From an uncultured Subdoligranulum sp. (GTDB lineage: Bacteria > Bacillota > Clostridia > Oscillospirales > Ruminococcaceae): DNA of 64,000 nt. The notes beneath the pieces are model-generated. The model worked only from the letters and a program-made list of their open reading frames with translations, ran no database searches and was not told where the DNA came from. Made by a program: the position numbers and the translations under genes. Positions within the stretch are counted from its first letter, which is position 1; every line of letters starts with the position of its first letter. Where the stretch lies: NCBI RefSeq assembly GCF_963931595.1, contig NZ_OZ007030.1:2162481-2226480 (forward strand), given 5' to 3'. Below are positions 1 to 7,613 of the stretch, piece after piece.

Positions 1-382
1 AGAAGACCGCCAACGCCAGCGTCTGACCGGTTTCGGGGAGCATCCGCTGGATGCCCACCGTATAGGAGACGGTGGCGCAGCGGGGAATGGCGAAGAAGGG
101 CCCGATGGTCAGGTAGAGAAGACAAGTGAAGAAGAGGCCGTAGCCCCGGCTCACCCGGCTGCTCAAGCCCAGCAGGCCTTCCGCCCGGCTGATGCCCAGC
201 GCCGCCACCCCCAGCAGGGGCAGTCCCACACCGGTGACGAGAAACCCGGCCGCGGCCAGCCAGAGGTTGCGCCCCGCCAGCTGGCCCATGGAGGCCGGAA
301 AGATCAGATTGCCCGCCCCGAAGAACAGGCCGAACAGCATGCTGGCCACCGCCAGCAGCTGCCGTAGGGTCAGTTTTTTCAT
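1..382 (-). CDS. brnQ: Branched-chain amino acid transporter BrnQ (LIVCS family), N-terminal part
   Basis: The reverse strand from 382 is open to the window edge (127 codons) and starts with MKKLTLRQLLAVASMLFGLF. The stretch LFFGAGNLIFPASMG at about residues 18-32 is the hallmark first helix of sodium- or proton-coupled leucine/isoleucine/valine carriers of the BrnQ (LIVCS) family. Three hydrophobic helices can be read before the edge. The gene continues beyond position 1, so its length and C-terminus cannot be judged. A possible Shine-Dalgarno (GGAAACAGGAGT) precedes the ATG. The azlCD exporter genes near 57-58 kb point to branched-chain amino acid traffic in the opposite direction, but the two loci are not linked. 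Confidence 0.85.
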   Translation of the reverse strand, partial: MKKLTLRQLLAVASMLFGLFFGAGNLIFPASMGQLAGRNLWLAAAGFLVTGVGLPLLGVAALGISRAEGLLGLSSRVSRGYGLFFTCLLYLTIGPFFAIPRCATVSYTVGIQRMLPETGQTLALAVF

Positions 383-474
383 ACTCCTGTTTCCTTTTCC
401 ACACGTATTGAGAGGTATGCCTCATTATAGCGTGGCCGGGCGTCGGGGTAAAGACAATCATGCAAATCTTTACA

Positions 475-506
475 GAAAGCCGGAGGACGGGCGTCCTCCG
501 GCTTTT
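475..506 (-). terminator. Rho-independent terminator of the 510-4617 operon
   Basis: An inverted repeat with arms GCCGGAGGAC/GTCCTCCGGC lies just past the DUF454 stop codon. On the minus strand it is followed by a short T run. The opposite side also carries a short T run, so it may work weakly in both directions. Confidence 0.75.
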
Positions 507-509
507 GGG

Positions 510-905
510 TCATTCGTCGGTTTTTTCCTCATCGTCGGGCAGGGTGCGCACGCCGAACAGGAAGTAGAACACATGCCCCACCCAAACAAAGGCCAGCACG
601 ATGCGGCCCACGGCGACGGCATCCATGGCCAGGAAGGCCGCCGCCATGAACAGCGTGACGGTGACCATGATGCGGATCTTGGCGCGGCGGGTCATCCCCC
701 GTCCGGCGGCCAGGTCGGCCAGGTTCTCCCGGTAGAGGCGGGTGCCCCTGAACCAGCGGTCCAGCCGCTGGCTGCTGCGGCCGAAACCGTAGGCCGCCAG
801 CAGCAGAAACGGCACAGAGGGCAGCACCGGCAGCACCGCGCCCAGGGCGCCCAGGGCCAGGCCCAGACTGCCCAGCAGTAAATACATCAGTTTGCGCAAA
901 GGCAT
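510..905 (-). CDS. YbaN-like DUF454 family inner-membrane protein
   Basis: A 131-residue membrane protein. The N-terminal half has two hydrophobic segments around the family signature LGALGAVLPVLPSVPFLLLA. A basic amphipathic middle (SSQRLDRWFRGTRLY) follows, then two further helices. This layout matches the DUF454/YbaN family, which has no assigned biochemical role. It is the last gene of a minus-strand operon, 35 nt behind the stop of the second ABC subunit and directly before a terminator, so it is probably co-transcribed with the ABC pair. YbaN-like proteins often sit near heme or iron genes; that agrees with the operator seen upstream of this operon but proves nothing about function. Confidence 0.8.
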   Translation of the reverse strand: MPLRKLMYLLLGSLGLALGALGAVLPVLPSVPFLLLAAYGFGRSSQRLDRWFRGTRLYRENLADLAAGRGMTRRAKIRIMVTVTLFMAAAFLAMDAVAVGRIVLAFVWVGHVFYFLFGVRTLPDDEEKTDE

Positions 906-940
906 GGTAGAGGCTCCTTTCGGTTGTAGGGTGGCGTTTG

Positions 941-2543
941 TCAGCTCACCCGGCCGTTTTCCACCGAGTAGACGGTGTCGGCGATGCCCATGGTGAACGC
1001 CCGGTGGGAGACCAGCACCACGGTGCGGTTGCCGTGCTCCTGTTCCAGCGCCCGCAGGATGACCGCCTCGTTGAGGCTGTCCAGGTTGCTGGTGGGTTCA
1101 TCCAGTAAGAGGAACGGCGCATCGTGCAGGAAGGCCCGGGCCAGACCCAGCCGCTGCCGCTCCCCGCCCGACAGGGTATTCCCCAGCTCGCCCACCGGGG
1201 TGTCGTAGCCCTGGGGCAGCGCCGCGATGAAGTCGTGGACCGACGCTTTTTTGCAGGCCTCCACCAGCTGGGCATCGGTGGCGTCCGGCCTGGCGATGAG
1301 CAGGTTGTTGCGGATAGAATCCCGGAAGAGATGGGTCTCCTGGGTGACGAGGGCCTGCATCCGGCGCAGATTTTTCGTGTTGATGGCCTCCACGCTGCGG
1401 CCCGACAGCTGCACCCGGCCCTGCTCCACCTGCCAGAACCGCAGAAACAGCTTGAGCAGGGTGGATTTGCCGCTGCCCGATTTGCCCACAATGCCGATGG
1501 TCTGGCCTGCCGGCACCGGCACCGTCACATCCCGCAGGATGGTATCCTCCCCGTAGCCGAAGGTCACCTTCTCCGCCCCGGCCCCCGCGAAGGTCACGTC
1601 GGGCTGGCCGTGGATATCCCGGGTGAGCGGCTCTTCCTCCAGCAGGTCCAGCACCCGGTTGCCGGCGGCAAAGGTGTTCTGCAGGGTGGCGCCCAGGCTG
1701 GCCAGCGCCACCACCGGGCCGAAGGAACTCATGAGGGCCAGGGGGGGGCAGAACCACCCCGGCGAAATCCACCGCCCCCCGCAGATAGAGGGCCGTGGCC
1801 GCAAACAGCATGGCCAGGTCAAAGCCCCAGAGGATCAGCTGTGTGGCGGCGGTGCCCCGGCCCGCCGTGCGCTTGAGGCGTTCCTCCCGGCGGGAGAGTG
1901 CCTCGGTGCGGTCCTGCATCTGCTGCAGCCGGGCCGCCCCGGCGCCGTACTGCAGAATTTCCGGCAGACCACGCAGACTGTCCAGCACAAACCCGGCCAG
2001 GGCGCCTGCCTCGTTGCGCAGCCGCAGCCCGTCGGGACCGCTGGCCCGGGATACCGCCAGCGGCACCCCGATGCCCACCACGGCGTAGGCGGTCAGTGCC
2101 AGCGCTCCCAGCAGCGGGTGAAAGCTGCCGATGAAAGCGGTGAGAATGGCGCTGAAGAGCACCGCGATAAGCACCGGCGAGATGGTGTGGGCGTAGAACA
2201 CCTCCAGCAGCTCAATGTCCGAGGTGATGACGGCGATCAGATCCCCCTTCTCCCGCCCTTCCAGCTTGGCCGGGGCCAGCCGCCGCAGGGCGCGGAAGAC
2301 CTTGTCCCGCAGCAGGGCCAGCAGCTTGAAGGCAATGAAATGATTGCAGGCCTGCTCACCGTAGCGCAGCGCCGCCCGCAGTACCGCCAGCACCCCCAGG
2401 ATGCCGTAGCCGCCCAGCACCGTCAGAAAGGTGGCGCAGAGGTGGCCGATCAGCCCCATGGTGACAGCCAGCGCCATATATCCGGCCAGCGGCCGCACCA
2501 GACCCACGAGCCGGGCCATCACGGCGAATCCGCTTCGCTTCAT
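941..2543 (-). pseudogene. ABC transporter ATP-binding/permease subunit, CydC-like, frameshifted at a C8 tract
   Basis: Second half of a heterodimeric exporter-type ABC transporter. The N-terminal frame (from 2543) gives the six-helix membrane domain up to FAGVVL. A second frame gives the ATPase domain with Walker A GKSGSGKST, signature LSGGERQRLGLARAF, Walker B FLLLDEPTSN and switch VSHR. The frames meet at a run of eight G (eight C on the coding strand) at 1741-1748. Removing one base would give one continuous protein of about 533 residues, close to the usual length. The ATG overlaps the stop of the first subunit (ATGA at 2540-2543), so the two are translationally coupled. The extra base may be a sequencing error, a slippage-prone phase-variable tract or a true null allele; the sequence alone cannot decide. 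Confidence 0.85.
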
Positions 2544-4279
2544 GCCGATACCTCTTGTTTTGTGTAGTGTTCCAGCTGCTGCTGGGCGTTCCAGAGTTTC
2601 GCGTAGGCGCCACCCTTGGCCAGCAGCGCGGTGTGGGTGCCCGCCTCGGCCACCCGGCCCTCCTGCAGCAGGCAGATCTGATCGGCACCGGTGACGTTTG
2701 CCAGCCGGTGGGAGATGAGGATCACCGTTTTGGTGCGGGCCAGCGTGCGGATCAGCGCCATGATGTCGTTCTCGCTCTCCACGTCGATGTTGGAGGTAGC
2801 CTCGTCAAAGAGATAGACCGGGCTGTCGTGGAGCAGCGCCCGGGCCAGGGCCAGCCGCTGGCACTGCCCGCCCGAAAGGTTGGAGGCTTTCTCGAGAAGC
2901 GGGGTGTCCAGCCCCTGTTCGGCCCGCAGAAAGTCCGCCAGCCGCACCTGTTCCAGCACCGCCCAGAGGGCTGCGTCGTCGGCGTCGGGGGCGGCCATCC
3001 GCAGGTTGTCCCGGACGGTACCCTTGAAGAGATAGCTGTTGTGGGAGAGGTAGGTCACCGCACCGGCCAGGCTCGCCTCGTCCAGTTCCGCCAGCGGCAC
3101 GCCGCCCAGCGTGATGCGGCCCGTCCGGGCATGGCGGCGGCCGGTGAGCAGCGCCGCCACGGTGGATTTACCGCAGCCCGATTCCCCCACCAGGGCCGTG
3201 AAACTGCCCCGGGGGAACTTCATCGTCACATTCTGCAGGATGGGTCGGGCCTCGTCGTAGGCGAAGTCCACCCCCTCCAGGGCCAGCGTGCAGTCCTCCG
3301 GCACCGGGCGGGTGCCCCGGGGCGGTTCCGGCGTGTCCAGCAGCCGGAAGATCTTCTCGCTGGCCGCCATGCCGTTCATCGCCACATGGAAGAAGCTGCC
3401 CAGAAGCCGCATGGGCAGGAAGAAATCCGCCGCCAGCAATAAAATCATCAGGCAGCCCTGCAGGCTGACCGCCCCCGCCGCCAGACGGCTCACCGCCAGC
3501 ACCATGCCGGCCGCCGCGCCGCCGTAGGCGATCAGGTCCATGATGGTGATGGAGTTGAGCTGCATGGTCAGCACCCGCATGGTGATCCTGCGGAAGGCCT
3601 CGGCCTGGGCGTTCATCTCCTGGTTCTTTCGCTCGTCGGCCTCGTAGATTTTCAGGGTGGTAAGGCCCTGGAGATTTTCGAGAAAGGTATCCCCCAGGGC
3701 GGTGTACTGGCCCCAGTAGCGGCCCAGCAGCTTTTTGGCCCAGGTCTGCACCGCCGCGATGGCCGCCGGGATCAGCGGCACACAGACCAGCAGCACCGCC
3801 GCCGAGGGCAGGTCGATGGGTGCCAGCACCGCAAACAGCGTCAGCGGCGCCAGCATGGCGTAGAAGAACTGGGGCAGATACTGGCCGAAATAGATCTCCA
3901 GCTGGTCCACCCCCTCCACGGCCACCTGGACCACCTCGCTGGTGCGCACCGATTCCCGGTAGGCGCTGCCCAGCCGCAGCAGCTTTTCGTAGATCATCCC
4001 CCGCAGCCGGGCTTTCACCGTCCGGCTGGAAAGATAACTCATCCGGGCCGCTCCCACGGCGCAGCCGAACCGCACGGCCAGGGCCGCCACAGCTAATCCC
4101 GCCGTGGCCGCCAGGTCGCCGGGCACCGCCGTTCCCGCCCACAGCCGGGCCAGCAGACGGCAGACCGCCGTCACCATCCCGATGTTGGCCGCCAGCGCCA
4201 GCCACTGCAGCGCCACGTTGGCGGCGATATATTTGCGGCTTTCCGGCACGGTGGAAAGCAGACGTTTGTCCATCATCAT
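2540..4279 (-). CDS. ABC transporter ATP-binding/permease subunit, CydD-like
   Basis: A 579-residue fused membrane and nucleotide-binding subunit. Residues 1-310 are the type IV exporter-fold transmembrane domain. The C-terminal ATPase has Walker A GESGCGKST, signature LSGGQCQRLALARALL, Walker B VYLFDEATSN and H-loop ISHR. Start: of three consecutive ATGs, the one at 4279 is best placed after AAGGAGGAAG. It lies 2 nt after the four-His membrane protein and overlaps the second ABC gene, so the unit is a heterodimer. The closest recognisable family is CydDC (linked in other bacteria to thiol export and heme handling). No cytochrome bd oxidase gene is nearby, so the substrate is open. The operon promoter carries the same palindromic operator as feo, which argues for an iron- or heme-related substrate. 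Confidence 0.85.
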   Translation of the reverse strand: MMMDKRLLSTVPESRKYIAANVALQWLALAANIGMVTAVCRLLARLWAGTAVPGDLAATAGLAVAALAVRFGCAVGAARMSYLSSRTVKARLRGMIYEKLLRLGSAYRESVRTSEVVQVAVEGVDQLEIYFGQYLPQFFYAMLAPLTLFAVLAPIDLPSAAVLLVCVPLIPAAIAAVQTWAKKLLGRYWGQYTALGDTFLENLQGLTTLKIYEADERKNQEMNAQAEAFRRITMRVLTMQLNSITIMDLIAYGGAAAGMVLAVSRLAAGAVSLQGCLMILLLAADFFLPMRLLGSFFHVAMNGMAASEKIFRLLDTPEPPRGTRPVPEDCTLALEGVDFAYDEARPILQNVTMKFPRGSFTALVGESGCGKSTVAALLTGRRHARTGRITLGGVPLAELDEASLAGAVTYLSHNSYLFKGTVRDNLRMAAPDADDAALWAVLEQVRLADFLRAEQGLDTPLLEKASNLSGGQCQRLALARALLHDSPVYLFDEATSNIDVESENDIMALIRTLARTKTVILISHRLANVTGADQICLLQEGRVAEAGTHTALLAKGGAYAKLWNAQQQLEHYTKQEVSA

Positions 4280-4281
4280 GG

Positions 4282-4617
4282 TCAGACTTCCTCCTTCCGG
4301 CGGCGCCGCCAGGCAAACACAAAGATATGAATGGCCAGGAAAAACACGCAGGTGATGGAGATCGCCTTGTGCAGCGCCAGCACCAGCGGGATTTCCGCAA
4401 AGATCAGGCTGAGCAGCCCGCTGCCGAAGGCCAGCAGGATGCCGCCCAGCATCGCCCACCGTTTGGAGCCCATCTTTTTGCGGTAGATCAGGACATGGAC
4501 CAGGCAGAGCAGCAGGAACACCGCGCTGGCCAGCTTGTGGACAATGATGCCGGTGAGGGGCACCAGCAGCGTGAGGATGAAACTGGCCATAAGCAGCCAG
4601 GAAAGCGCTTTTTTCAT
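4282..4617 (-). CDS. Small four-helix membrane protein with two H-x13-H helices (DUF4405-like, possible heme-binding)
   Basis: A 111-residue protein of about four membrane helices (roughly 7-26, 28-46, 54-75, 83-102) ending in a basic tail RRRRKEEV. His27 and His41 lie on one helix and His83 and His97 on another. Both pairs are separated by 13 residues, the spacing of bis-His b-heme ligands in cytochrome b helices. The two halves resemble each other (HKLASAVF..LVHV and HKAISITC..AIHI), suggesting an internal duplication. It resembles DUF4405/ferric-reductase-like small proteins, but I cannot confirm the family by search. It is the first gene of the ABC operon, so it may supply electrons or heme to the transporter; that is inference. 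Confidence 0.65.
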   Translation of the reverse strand: MKKALSWLLMASFILTLLVPLTGIIVHKLASAVFLLLCLVHVLIYRKKMGSKRWAMLGGILLAFGSGLLSLIFAEIPLVLALHKAISITCVFFLAIHIFVFAWRRRRKEEV

Positions 4618-4643
4618 GGGAAGCCAACCTTTCTTTCCGGAAG

Positions 4644-4659
4644 GTTAGTTTTCTCTAAC
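4644..4659. promoter_or_regulatory. Palindromic operator RTTAG-N6-CTAAY, ABC operon copy 2
   Basis: GTTAG TTTTCT CTAAC lies in the leader 27 nt upstream of the first start codon of the ABC operon. Its half-sites and 6-bp spacer equal those in front of feoA. TTAG/CTAA half-sites are typical of DtxR-family operators, although the spacing differs from the classical DtxR 19-mer. Confidence 0.6.
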
Positions 4660-4670
4660 ATATGGATCGT

Positions 4671-4699
4671 AAAAAAGCCGCCGCAGAATTAGTGGCAGC
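4671..4699 (-). terminator. Terminator-like hairpin in the ABC operon leader
   Basis: On the minus strand GCTGCC pairs with GGCGGC (one G-T pair) around an 11-nt loop and is followed by six T. It overlaps the promoter-proximal operator, so it could attenuate transcription or simply reflect the operator sequence. Confidence 0.4.
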
Positions 4700-4739
4700 T
4701 AACTTGTGACAGGATACCAGATTTCTTGCCGCCTGTCAA
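4688..4739 (-). promoter_or_regulatory. Sigma-A promoter with overlapping iron-box-like operator (ABC operon)
   Basis: On the minus strand TTGACA (4734-4739), a 17-bp spacer and TATCCT (4711-4716) form a consensus-like promoter. The palindrome ATTAG TGGCAG CTAAC (4688-4703) begins 7 bp downstream of the -10, across the expected start point. A repressor there would block initiation. The feo promoter has the same arrangement with a 6-bp gap. Confidence 0.7.
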
Positions 4740-4836
4740 CCCCCGCCCGGGGTTTGTGTGGAGACGGGCACGGCTTTTCCGGAAGGACGGCCCCCGGTTT
4801 TCCCAACGGGATCTTCCCCTCTCCTTTTGTGCAAAA

Positions 4837-4874
4837 GGCAAGGCCCGGTCCCCCAACAGGGGCCGGGCCTTGCC
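4837..4874 (-). terminator. Terminator of the esterase gene
   Basis: A 12-bp inverted repeat (GGCAAGGCCCGG/CCGGGCCTTGCC) lies downstream of the esterase stop and is followed on the minus strand by TTTTGC. Confidence 0.75.
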
Positions 4875-4906
4875 GCATGCAAAAGAAAACGGAGATGTCA
4901 GCAGAT

Positions 4907-5704
4907 TCAGTCCTCACACAGCCAGGGCAGGATCTCGCGGATGGTGCGGTCCCAGTAATCCCACTCGTGGCCGCCTTCGCCCTCCACAAAGGGAACGTCG
5001 GCGCCCATGGAAACCAGCCGCTCATGCACGGCTTTGTTCATACCGTACAGGAAATCGCTGCGGCCGCAGGCGTGGTAGAGGGCCGGCACGCAGCCCTTGG
5101 CGCGGTCGGTTTCGTACAGGGCAAAGAGGTCCGCCTTGCTGCCCGCCAGATGTTCGGGGTCGGCAAAGACGTTTTCCCAGGGGAAGGGGCTGTCGATGAC
5201 ACCCTGCTTGCCCTGCTCGTAGGTGGCCACGATGTCCAGCGCACCGGACATGGCAGCCGCCTTGCCGTAGAGGTCGGGACGGGACAGGGCCAGGAACCAG
5301 GCACCGTAACCGCCCATGGAGAAGCCCGCCACATAGGTCTTTTCCCGCTTGTGGGTGACGGGGAACAGATGCTGGACCAGGGTGGGCAGTTCCTCGGTGA
5401 AGAAGGTGAAGTAGGGGTTGCCGTGGGCCATGTCCTGGTAGAAGCTGTTTTCCGCCGAGGCCATGATCAGCACCACGCCGTACTGCTGGGCGTACCGCTC
5501 GATGTTGCTGAAACGGCCCCAGGAAGCATAGCTGCCGTAGGCACCGTGCAGCAGGTAGATCACCGGGAATCCGTCGCCGTCGGCACGGCTCTTGGTCTGC
5601 TGGTCGGTGACCTGCTCGTTGCCCTCGGGGGTGGGGACCACCGCATTGAAGGTCACATTCTGTTTGAGGGTCGTGCTGAAGCAAGTACAAGTCAAAATCG
5701 CCAT
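4907..5704 (-). CDS. Esterase D / tributyrin esterase-like alpha/beta hydrolase
   Basis: A 265-residue alpha/beta hydrolase of the esterase D family (S-formylglutathione hydrolase and tributyrin esterase relatives). PVIYLLHGAYGSYASW gives the oxyanion-hole strand-loop, GFSMGGYGA carries the nucleophile Ser, and GGHEWDYWD near the C-terminus supplies the catalytic His. There is no signal peptide, so it is predicted to be cytoplasmic. The start at 5704 follows AGGAGG by 8 nt; longer reading frames upstream lack a ribosome site. It is monocistronic, ending at its own terminator. Likely substrates are short-chain acyl or feruloyl esters of dietary glycans, which would fit the truncated GH31 gene divergent to it, but specificity cannot be read from the sequence. 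Confidence 0.85.
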   Translation of the reverse strand: MAILTCTCFSTTLKQNVTFNAVVPTPEGNEQVTDQQTKSRADGDGFPVIYLLHGAYGSYASWGRFSNIERYAQQYGVVLIMASAENSFYQDMAHGNPYFTFFTEELPTLVQHLFPVTHKREKTYVAGFSMGGYGAWFLALSRPDLYGKAAAMSGALDIVATYEQGKQGVIDSPFPWENVFADPEHLAGSKADLFALYETDRAKGCVPALYHACGRSDFLYGMNKAVHERLVSMGADVPFVEGEGGHEWDYWDRTIREILPWLCED

Positions 5705-5747
5705 GACGCTTATCCTCCTGTTGCTGTTCAAATGGTTTTTCTTCCAG

Positions 5748-5787
5748 TATACGCAAATTGCCAACCGCAGGCTATACGCAAATTGCC
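5748..5787. repeat. Two 15-bp direct repeats upstream of the esterase
   Basis: TATACGCAAATTGCC occurs at 5748-5762 and again at 5773-5787, 25 bp from start to start, 44 nt upstream of the esterase start codon. Tandem direct repeats at this distance are typical regulator-binding sites; no regulator is identified. Confidence 0.6.
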
Positions 5788-5855
5788 CTTCTTTTGGGGA
5801 TGTTTAACATTTTTTGCTCAATATTGACTAAAAAATTGAGGATTGTTTCCCGAAT

Positions 5856-5956
5856 TTGACCGGTGATAAAAATCACAAAAATGGCAATATACGTCAAACT
5901 TCCCGGGCAGAACTAGCAATTTCGGTGTAGTGCCAAAAGCCCGCACGGACTACAAT
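5856..5956 (+). promoter_or_regulatory. Promoter region of the truncated GH31 gene with a palindromic site
   Basis: The 329-nt gap between esterase and GH31 is AT-rich. It holds a perfect inverted repeat GTGAT-AAAA-ATCAC (5863-5876) and a good -10 TACAAT at 5951-5956 without a strong -35, a pattern seen at activator-dependent sugar promoters. No RNA structure is evident. Confidence 0.4.
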
Positions 5957-6033
5957 GATAACATAAAAAGTCTGCCGGACCAACCGGGTCCCGCAGGCAA
6001 AAGGGAATCATGTTTCGGAAAGGAAGTATGCCC

Positions 6034-6690
6034 ATGAAAGTTTGTACGCATGTGAACGAGATTCGCCGGGAAGGCGCCGTCGTCCGTATCCTGACGGACG
6101 GGGTGGAGTTGCGGGTCCTGCTGCTGACCGACGACATCGTACGCATCCGCGCCGGCTTTGACGGTGACTTTGCGGAGGAATCCTACACGCTGGTAACCAC
6201 CGCCTGGGAAGACCGTCTGGATGGCTTTATGAAGGACATCCGCAAGCGCATCGAACCCGCCGCCTGCACGCTGGAGGACGGCGCCGACAAGGCGGTGCTC
6301 CAGGGCACCAAGCTGCGGGTGGAGATCGAGAAGGACCCCTTCCGCATCTGTGTCTATGATGCCGAGGGCACCCAGCTCCACGCCGACATTGTGGACCTGG
6401 CCTACCTGGAGGACAGCAACCACCGCCGCATCCACACCAGCGAGATCTCGCCCCGGGATTGCTTCTACGGCTTCGGCGAAAAGACCGGCCGCTGGAACAA
6501 GGCCCAGAAGTTCATGGGCATGAGCCCCAAGGACGCCATGGGCTACGATCCCCAGGAGACCGACTCGCTGTACAAGCACATTCCTTTTTACATCAAGCTC
6601 AACCGGGACACCCGCAAGGCGGTGGGATATTTCTATCACAACACCTACGAGTGCGACTTTGATATGGGCCGGGAGAAGAGCAACTGCTGA
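6034..6690 (+). pseudogene. Glycoside hydrolase family 31 (alpha-xylosidase/alpha-glucosidase-like), N-terminal fragment
   Basis: 218 codons encode the N-terminal beta-sandwich of a GH31 enzyme. Recognisable segments are the early LRVLLLTDDIVRIRAG strand, then RDCFYGFGEKTGRWNK and the region ending YHNTYECDFDMGREKSN. In the family a (beta/alpha)8 catalytic barrel of some 400-500 further residues follows, carrying the two catalytic Asp. Here the frame stops at 6690, only a few nucleotides after the relaxase fragment on the other strand begins. The start ATG at 6034 is chosen because AAAGGA lies 9 nt upstream; ATGs at 6010 and 6028 are less well placed. The product cannot be catalytic. The break coincides with the left edge of the foreign segment. 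Confidence 0.8.
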
Positions 6691-6741
6691 CTGGCGGTTG
6701 CTGCGCCGAACGATTTTTATATCATGGTGGGGACAGGGCAT
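6679..6741 (-). pseudogene. MobA/MobL-type relaxase, first 21 codons only
   Basis: On the minus strand, AGGAAGGAGG precedes an ATG at 6741 that opens MPCPHHDIKIVRRSNRQSAV. This is the conserved start of MobA/MobL (MobQ-type) relaxases of mobilizable elements in Firmicutes, where the protein normally continues for several hundred residues with the three-His metal site. After about residue 21 the reading runs into the antisense of the GH31 gene, so the gene is severed exactly at the segment boundary. A terminator-like hairpin lies upstream at 6800-6839. The match is short but very characteristic. Confidence 0.7.
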
Positions 6742-6799
6742 AACGGGTTCCTCCTTCCTGTGGTTAATTGGATGGGGTGGCGGTTTACCACCTCATTTT

Positions 6800-6839
6800 G
6801 GGCAAAAGAAAAGCAGGAAACCGTTTCTGATTTCCTGCT
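6800..6839 (-). terminator. Hairpin upstream of the mobA fragment
   Basis: AGCAGGAAA (6812-6820) pairs perfectly with TTTCCTGCT (6831-6839). On the minus strand it is followed by TTTCTTTT. It lies 59 nt upstream of the relaxase ATG, in the zone where oriT and leader structures of such elements are usually found. Confidence 0.55.
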
Positions 6840-6901
6840 CGGTGATGCCGCTAGTGGGCGGCGGGTATTCAGTTTTGAAAGCCTCGGTTAGAGCGGTTCG
6901 A

Positions 6902-7351
6902 TTATTTTTCTTTCGACATAACAAAGTTAGTAAGAAAAATCCCTTGTCTTTCTACTTCCTGTCGTTTTACAACTTTATATCCTCTTTTTTCAAAAAAAGG
7001 TTTTGCAGTAATAGACGCATGAGTTGTGATATTTCCCTCAACTGCTTGTTCTAATTGGTTACAAATAGCCGTTGCAATTCCTTTTCCCTGATAGTCAGCA
7101 TGAACAAACAAACGATCAAGGTATCCAGTGCTGTCTATATCTCCAAAGCCTACGATGACATCATTTTCAACAGCAACTATGCTGTAATGCTCTTGAAGCG
7201 ATTGATTCCATTTTTCTAAATCCACTTGTCCAGTTGCCCACACATTCAGTTGCTCTTTGGTATAATCTTTTGCATTGACGGTGTGTACTGTGTTATAAAA
7301 CAGTTCCGTTATTTCTTTGCAATCTGTTTGTTGATACCTTCTAAGATTCAC
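6902..7351 (-). CDS. GNAT family N-acetyltransferase
   Basis: A 149-residue single-domain GNAT protein. The start MNLRRYQQTDCKEITELF is the typical first strand and helix. LDRLFVHADYQGKGIATAIC contains the acetyl-CoA pyrophosphate-binding loop (Q-G-K-G-I-A), and KPFFEKRGYKVVKRQ is the conserved C-terminal FYEKxGF-like segment. The size and pattern recall YafP-like acetyltransferases. The substrate is unknown. AT-rich codon use sets it apart from the flanking chromosomal genes and marks it as cargo of the foreign segment. Confidence 0.85.
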   Translation of the reverse strand: MNLRRYQQTDCKEITELFYNTVHTVNAKDYTKEQLNVWATGQVDLEKWNQSLQEHYSIVAVENDVIVGFGDIDSTGYLDRLFVHADYQGKGIATAICNQLEQAVEGNITTHASITAKPFFEKRGYKVVKRQEVERQGIFLTNFVMSKEK

Positions 7352-7562
7352 TTTTCCATTCCTCCAATTGCCGATTTGTTATTGATTTTATTATATATCA
7401 TCCAGCAGGGTAAATATATCCCATCAGGCCGGTCATTCGATTGGAATAATCCATCGATGAACTGACTTAATCATAGCTCATTTTTGAACCCTTTCCCGTA
7501 TGTCCAGAAAGTAGGAATACCGCCCCAAAATCGAAAATTTCCACGATTTCGGAACGGTATGG

Positions 7563-7568
7563 TATAAT
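7563..7568 (+). promoter_or_regulatory. Extended -10 promoter of the XRE regulator
   Basis: TGGTATAAT (extended -10) sits 46 nt upstream of the start codon. A loose inverted repeat CGAAA...TTTCG (7532-7551) lies in the -35 area and could be the autoregulatory site. Confidence 0.5.
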
Positions 7569-7613
7569 GGTTATATATGCTCGAAAACCACATGGAAAGG
7601 GAGTGACAAATCG

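Noticed and set aside
6681..6700. Readthrough or selenocysteine at the TGA ending the GH31 fragment
   Set aside because: After the TGA the frame continues into relaxase-leader sequence with no GH31 similarity, and no SECIS-like hairpin is seen.
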